From Desulfuromonadaceae bacterium GWB2_53_15 (GTDB lineage: Bacteria > Desulfobacterota > Desulfuromonadia > Geobacterales > Pseudopelobacteraceae), in contig MHXL01000078.1 of assembly GCA_001824455.1 (NCBI GenBank), forward strand, positions 13,968 through 24,731: 10,764 nucleotides of DNA, given 5' to 3'. This document shows, piece by piece, positions 7,389 to 10,764 of the stretch. The position numbers and the translations under genes were made by a program. The notes below the pieces were generated by a model. The model saw nothing but the letters and a program-made list of their open reading frames with translations, was not told the DNA's origin and did no database searches. The stretch's first letter is position 1, and each line of letters starts with the position of its first letter.

Positions 7389-9395
7389 TCAATCCCCCAG
7401 CATCTGAGCAAAAAAATCCTTCGCCATATCAGCCGAATCAACCTCTTTATCTCCAGCATCACATGAAGTTGTGTTCAGTAGGTGTTCAGGTATCTCCGCC
7501 AGGAAACGGCTGGGTCGGCGTTCCTCCAGCGCACCGTATTTCCTGCGCGTCAGGCACCGGGAGATCGTAAGGTGCTGACGCGCCCTGGTAATACCGACAT
7601 AACATAGCCGGCGTTCCTCGGCGCAACTCGGATCCTCCTCGATCGATCTTTTATGCGGTAACAATTCTTCTTCCACCCCCACCAGGTAGACGTGGCTGAA
7701 CTCCAGTCCCTTACTGGAGTGCAGCGACATGAGCGTGACCGCATTCTGGCCATGCTCCTTGTCGTCTTCGGACGGCTTGTCCTCATCCATCAGCGAAATT
7801 CGCTCCAGAAATGCCGACAGCGTTCCCCGCGGGTTCTGCTCTTCGTACAACGCCAGGGAGTTGACCACTTGTTCGATGTTCTCGATATGCTTGCGGGCTT
7901 GGGCAGCATCGTTGAGGGTGCGGTAGAGCTCATCCTCGATGCGCAAACGGTTGAAGAGGGTGTTGACCTGTTCCCCCAAGCGGTTTTTGCCGAACCCGGC
8001 GATCACCTCTTTCATCATGCTATGAAAAGCGATCACTGCTTTTTTGGATGATACCGAGATGTCAGGTATCTCGCTAACCCGCCCTAGCGCATCGAACAAC
8101 GGCACATCATGCTCCATGGACCATTGATTGAGGTGGTTCAGGGTGTTGTCGCCGATCCCCCGGCGAGGGAAATTTATGATCCTGAGCAGTGAGGCCTCGT
8201 CACTGGGGTTGTCGATCACCTTGAGGTAGGCGATGGCGTCTTTGACTTCCTTGCGCTCGTAGAACTGCATCCCGCCGATGACAACATATGGGATGCGTTC
8301 CTGGCGCAGCTTCTCTTCAAAGGCCCGGCTCTGGGCATTGGAGCGGTACAGGATGGCCATGTCCGACCAGGACAGCTTCCCCTTGAACTGCTCCATCATC
8401 ATGCTGTCAACAACCTTGGCGGCTTCCTCCTCTTCGTTGTCGGCTACAAACAGGTCGATCTCGCGCCCCAGGCCGCTGGCGGTCCAGAGCGCCTTGTCGG
8501 TGCGGATCGGGTTGTTTCGGATGACACTGTTGGCCGCATCCAGGATGGAGCTGGTAGAGCGGTAGTTCTGCTCCAGCTTGATGACCTTGCAATTGGCATA
8601 ATCGTGCTCAAAGTTGAGGATGTTTTGCACCTCGGCCCCGCGCCAGCCGTAGATGGATTGGTCGTCGTCTCCCACCACGCAGAGGTTGCGGTGTTTTTTG
8701 GCCAAAAGCGAGATCAGCAGGTATTGGGAGGCGTTGGTGTCCTGGTACTCATCCACCATGATATAGCGGAAGCGCTCCTGCCAGTGCCCCAGTATGGCGG
8801 TGTTGGTTTGCAGCAGCTTGACCGAGAGCATGATGATGTCGTCGAAGTCGATGGCGTTGAAGCCCTTGAGCAGTTCCTGATAGCGCAGATAGACGGCTGC
8901 GGTGGCCAGTTCGATGCGGTCGGAGCTTTCCGGTTTGAACTCCTGCGGACTAATCAGGCGGTTTTTCAGACCGGAGATCTTCCAGAGCAGCAGATTCGGG
9001 TCGATCTGTTTCGGATCGATGCCTCGCTCACGCATGGCCTGGCGCAGCACGCCGGCCTGATCCGAAGTGGAGTAGATGGAAAAATTGGGTTTGAAGCCCA
9101 GGGCGCGGATATCACGGCGCAGGATCCGCACCCCAAGGGAGTGGAAGGTGGAGATGACGATGCCGTCGGCCATTGACCCGGCCATGGAGCTGACGCGCTC
9201 CCGCATCTCGCGGGCGGCCTTGTTGGTGAAGGTGACCGCCAGGATGTTCTCGGCCGGGATGCGCTTGTCTTTCAGCAGATGGACAATGCGGGTGGTGATG
9301 ACCTGGGTCTTGCCGGAACCGGCGCCGGCCAGGATCAGCAGGGCGCCCTCGGTATGATGGACCGCCTGCTGCTGCGGTGGATTGAGTTTTTTCAT
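7389..9395 (-). CDS. rep: Rep/UvrD/PcrA-type superfamily 1A DNA helicase, closest in style to Rep
   Basis: ATP-driven 3'-5' DNA helicase, with a likely role in helping replication forks past obstacles or in repair. Counted from ATG at 9395, all SF1A motifs are present: Q motif LNPPQQQAV, Walker A AGAGSGKT (23-30), motif Ia TFTNKAAREM (55-64), motif II DEYQDT (215-220), motif III GDDDQSIYGWRGA (242-254), motif IV LEQNYRST (274-281), motif V LMSLHSSKGLEF and motif VI EERRLCYVGITRAR. The 668-residue length, the start MKKLNPPQQQ and blocks such as STFHSLG and LGFKPNFS track E. coli Rep (673 residues) better than UvrD or PcrA, which are longer at the C-terminus. A GTG at 9413 would add six residues; the ATG is preferred by alignment to Rep. 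Neither start has a good ribosome binding site. The gene is convergent with resB and divergent from the cytochrome gene. Confidence 0.93.
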   Translation of the reverse strand: MKKLNPPQQQAVHHTEGALLILAGAGSGKTQVITTRIVHLLKDKRIPAENILAVTFTNKAAREMRERVSSMAGSMADGIVISTFHSLGVRILRRDIRALGFKPNFSIYSTSDQAGVLRQAMRERGIDPKQIDPNLLLWKISGLKNRLISPQEFKPESSDRIELATAAVYLRYQELLKGFNAIDFDDIIMLSVKLLQTNTAILGHWQERFRYIMVDEYQDTNASQYLLISLLAKKHRNLCVVGDDDQSIYGWRGAEVQNILNFEHDYANCKVIKLEQNYRSTSSILDAANSVIRNNPIRTDKALWTASGLGREIDLFVADNEEEEAAKVVDSMMMEQFKGKLSWSDMAILYRSNAQSRAFEEKLRQERIPYVVIGGMQFYERKEVKDAIAYLKVIDNPSDEASLLRIINFPRRGIGDNTLNHLNQWSMEHDVPLFDALGRVSEIPDISVSSKKAVIAFHSMMKEVIAGFGKNRLGEQVNTLFNRLRIEDELYRTLNDAAQARKHIENIEQVVNSLALYEEQNPRGTLSAFLERISLMDEDKPSEDDKEHGQNAVTLMSLHSSKGLEFSHVYLVGVEEELLPHKRSIEEDPSCAEERRLCYVGITRARQHLTISRCLTRRKYGALEERRPSRFLAEIPEHLLNTTSCDAGDKEVDSADMAKDFFAQMLGD

Positions 9396-9428
9396 GTTGC
9401 AAGTTTGTATCACATACAGCGGCTGTGA

Positions 9429-9456
9429 GGCAATTTTGTTTCAATTTGCAATTGCC
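9429..9456. repeat. Inverted repeat GGCAATT-N14-AATTGCC upstream of the helicase gene
   Basis: Perfect seven-base arms with a 14-base spacer, 34 to 61 bases before the helicase ATG on the minus strand. It could be an operator or a hairpin in the helicase leader. It is not followed by a T run on either strand, so it is not a terminator. Confidence 0.35.
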
Positions 9457-9548
9457 AATAGTGTTCTCGCTATTTGACGGTAAGTATTGCAATGGCTGCT
9501 GCAGGCGTAATTAAAATGAAAAATTAAATAATCATAAGGTTAATTAAT

Positions 9549-9565
9549 TTGGCATTAAAAATGCT
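9549..9565 (+). promoter_or_regulatory. Candidate sigma-54 (RpoN) -24/-12 promoter for the cytochrome gene
   Basis: The element TTGGCATTAAAAATGCT has GG at 9551-9552 and GC at 9563-9564 with exactly ten bases between, the spacing that defines RpoN promoters (consensus TGGCAC-N5-TTGCW). The -24 part matches TTGGCA; the -12 part is ATGCT instead of TTGCT. Transcription would start near 9576, giving a leader of about 240 bases before the ATG at 9814. The same bases also form a small inverted repeat, GCATT-AAA-AATGC, so a regulator site is an alternative reading. Confidence 0.35.
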
Positions 9566-9689
9566 TTATTAATAGACTGTAATAAAGTAGTATTGGCTGG
9601 CAAAATCGATCGTGTGCATTTTAATTGACATATTCTCATTTAGTTTCATGTGGTTGTCACTGATGAGCCGTCCATGAAAATTACCTGGA

Positions 9690-9722
9690 GCCACATCTGT
9701 ACTGATAAATATCACGAGTGGC
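9690..9722 (+). other. Possible nested hairpin in the cytochrome gene leader
   Basis: GCCAC at 9690-9694 pairs with GTGGC at 9718-9722. Within that span TGAT (9703-9706) pairs with ATCA (9711-9714) around a four-base loop. If transcription starts near 9576 this would lie in the mRNA leader, about 90 bases before the start codon. It matches no riboswitch I know. Both stems are short, so the structure is tentative. Confidence 0.25.
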
Positions 9723-9813
9723 ATCCGCGATATGACTGTTTTGTGTGTGCATTGGTGTTGATAAGTTGTCAGAAAATACTAATTCGCAGGTTTTATACAT
9801 TAAGGGGTTGTCT

Positions 9814-10764
9814 ATGATCAGGAATGAAAACTATATAAAGGTTACTAGCCTGGCCTGGCTTATACTTGTTTTTATGGCAATTAGTATAATTGCTACAGGC
9901 CATGCTCATGCTGCGCTTCCATGTAACGCCTGCCACACAATGCCGCCTTTGGATTCCGCTGCTGGAGAGCGCAATCCTGCAACCGGAGCTTTTAAGGGAA
10001 ATCACCAAGGTCATTCCAGTAATTCAACTGTCTCGTGCATTCCCTGTCACGGAGTAGAAGCCAGCTCGTATGCCGCCAACCACAGCGCCCCTGCTCCTGG
10101 GTCTGGCAGCAAGCCGCTCATCAGGTTAACCCCGGCGCTCAACAACTATTCAATAAGCCACTCACTGGCAACTTACAACCGCGGTACCTTTTTTAACCAG
10201 ACCTCTCTTCCGCCTGATCCCTTGGGAACATGCTCCAATGTCAACTGTCATTTTGAAAGCGCTACCCCTGCCTGGGGTACAACCAATTTTGAATCCCCAA
10301 ATGATTGCAGCAAATGCCATGGTGCTGCACCCGCCGACGGCAGTCACCCTGCTGCCTCCGGTTCCGGCAAAAAGCATGGTGACTACTACTCAACCACCAC
10401 GACATCCTGTGTAAAATGCCACCCTGCCCATACCAGCGAGTCCAAGCCGTTTGCCCATGCCACCAGTTCCGGCAATCGAGGGCTGGTAGTGTCATTTGCC
10501 GCTGCGCCAAACAATGGCTTTGGCCGTTATACCGGCAATGTGAGCTACCCGAATTATCTGCCAAGTCAGAGTCTGCTGCGTAACGGAACCTGCCAGAGCA
10601 CCTACTGCCATAGTCCCGGCAACAATGTGATCAATCCTGGTCAACCCAATATGAAAGCCCAATGGGGAGGCAGCCTAACCTGCAAAGGTTGTCACAAGTC
10701 GGATTATGCCTCGACGGACCCGATTCTCAGCGGTAGCCATAGGGGACATATCAAAAGTAATTTT
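9814..10764 (+). CDS. Multihaem c-type cytochrome with CxxCH and CxxxxCH motifs (C-terminus beyond window)
   Basis: Exported electron-transfer protein of the Geobacter-type CxxxxCH/CxxCH family. The frame is open from ATG 9814 to the window end (317 residues, no stop). The start is supported by AAGGGG six bases upstream and by a signal peptide: basic start MIRNENYIK, hydrophobic core at about residues 12-28, likely cleavage at the AHAA near 31-34. Seven haem attachment motifs are visible. Five are CxxCH: CNACH (37-41), CIPCH (75-79), CSKCH (165-169), CVKCH (199-203) and CKGCH (290-294). Two are CxxxxCH: CSNVNCH (140-146) and CQSTYCH (260-266). The order CxxxxCH then CxxCH about 20-25 residues later occurs twice (140/165 and 260/290), suggesting a repeated module. 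Other histidines such as His80-100 region H90, His186 and H209 could be distal haem ligands. No lipobox. Likely periplasmic or outer-surface; its partner and final length are unknown. Confidence 0.92.
   Translation, partial: MIRNENYIKVTSLAWLILVFMAISIIATGHAHAALPCNACHTMPPLDSAAGERNPATGAFKGNHQGHSSNSTVSCIPCHGVEASSYAANHSAPAPGSGSKPLIRLTPALNNYSISHSLATYNRGTFFNQTSLPPDPLGTCSNVNCHFESATPAWGTTNFESPNDCSKCHGAAPADGSHPAASGSGKKHGDYYSTTTTSCVKCHPAHTSESKPFAHATSSGNRGLVVSFAAAPNNGFGRYTGNVSYPNYLPSQSLLRNGTCQSTYCHSPGNNVINPGQPNMKAQWGGSLTCKGCHKSDYASTDPILSGSHRGHIKSNF

Larger units (their letters stand above)
9396..9813. other. AT-rich intergenic region between helicase and cytochrome genes
   Basis: A 418-base stretch with no credible protein gene. 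It should hold the leftward helicase promoter and the rightward cytochrome promoter. Visible elements are a seven-base-arm inverted repeat at 9429-9456, a very AT-rich block at about 9508-9595, a sigma-54-like element at 9549-9565, a lone TTGACA at 9625-9630 without a good -10 box at normal spacing, and a possible leader hairpin at 9690-9722. The conserved GACGCAAAGC-type core of cyclic-dinucleotide (GEMM) riboswitches was looked for and not found. Confidence 0.6.

Noticed and set aside
8604..9176. Open frame of 190 codons on the plus strand
   Set aside because: Antisense to the helicase gene, whose motifs II, III and Ia lie in this stretch; no ribosome binding site or recognisable domain.
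9655..9685. CTGATGAG followed by GAAA, recalling a hammerhead ribozyme core
   Set aside because: The bases between the two motifs do not form the required stem II, and no matching stem I or III with a cleavage site was found.
9414..9813. Cyclic-dinucleotide (GEMM) riboswitch upstream of the cytochrome gene
   Set aside because: Expected from the genus and gene type, but the conserved receptor and GACGCAAAGC-like core are not present on the plus strand.
10162..10564. Minus-strand frames of 71 and 100 codons
   Set aside because: Shadows of the cytochrome gene, whose haem motifs fix the coding strand and frame.
1..10764. tRNA, rRNA, CRISPR array, insertion sequence or prophage
   Set aside because: No cloverleaf-like sequence, regular spaced repeats, transposase or integrase motifs, or terminal repeats were seen.

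Overview
The window looks like chromosomal DNA of a Gram-negative, metal-respiring or anaerobic deltaproteobacterium, most probably of the Geobacter/Geobacterales group. The clues are a multihaem c-type cytochrome that mixes CxxCH and CxxxxCH haem motifs, a System II (ResB/CcsA) cytochrome c maturation pair, lpxD (outer-membrane lipid A), GC-rich genes and AT-rich intergenic regions. The lineage is inferred from gene content and protein style; no search was run.

Layout. Positions 1-1813 (minus strand) hold a molybdate ABC transporter operon in the order modA-modB-modC, with modC cut by the window edge. A 292-base AT-rich divergent region (1814-2105) carries several small palindromes and separates modA from a stand-alone lpxD (2106-3152, plus), which ends in a plausible hairpin-plus-T-run terminator. 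Next on the minus strand come a small, very acidic exported protein of unknown function (3238-3567) and, upstream of it, a large DUF255/YyaL-type thioredoxin-fold protein (3684 to about 5849). Divergent from that gene is a two-gene cytochrome c maturation unit, ccsA-resB (5912-7373, plus), which runs into a convergent Rep/UvrD-type DNA helicase (7389-9395, minus) with only 15 bases between them. A 418-base AT-rich intergenic region (9396-9813) contains a sigma-54-like element and possible leader structures. It precedes a multihaem cytochrome (9814 to the window end, plus, C-terminus missing) with seven haem motifs in the visible 317 residues.

How the genes relate. ModABC imports molybdate for molybdoenzymes. 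LpxD acylates a lipid A precursor. CcsA and ResB move haem across the membrane and attach it to apocytochromes outside the cytoplasm, so they are functionally linked to the cytochrome at the right end. That link draws attention because two of the seven haem motifs are the unusual CxxxxCH type and because this CcsA has an altered tryptophan-rich haem-binding motif (WTPKE where WDPKE is usual). No tRNA, rRNA, CRISPR array, insertion sequence or phage gene was seen. The best candidates for something less described are the CcsA/ResB pair in relation to the CxxxxCH cytochrome, the leader of the cytochrome gene, and the small acidic exported protein.
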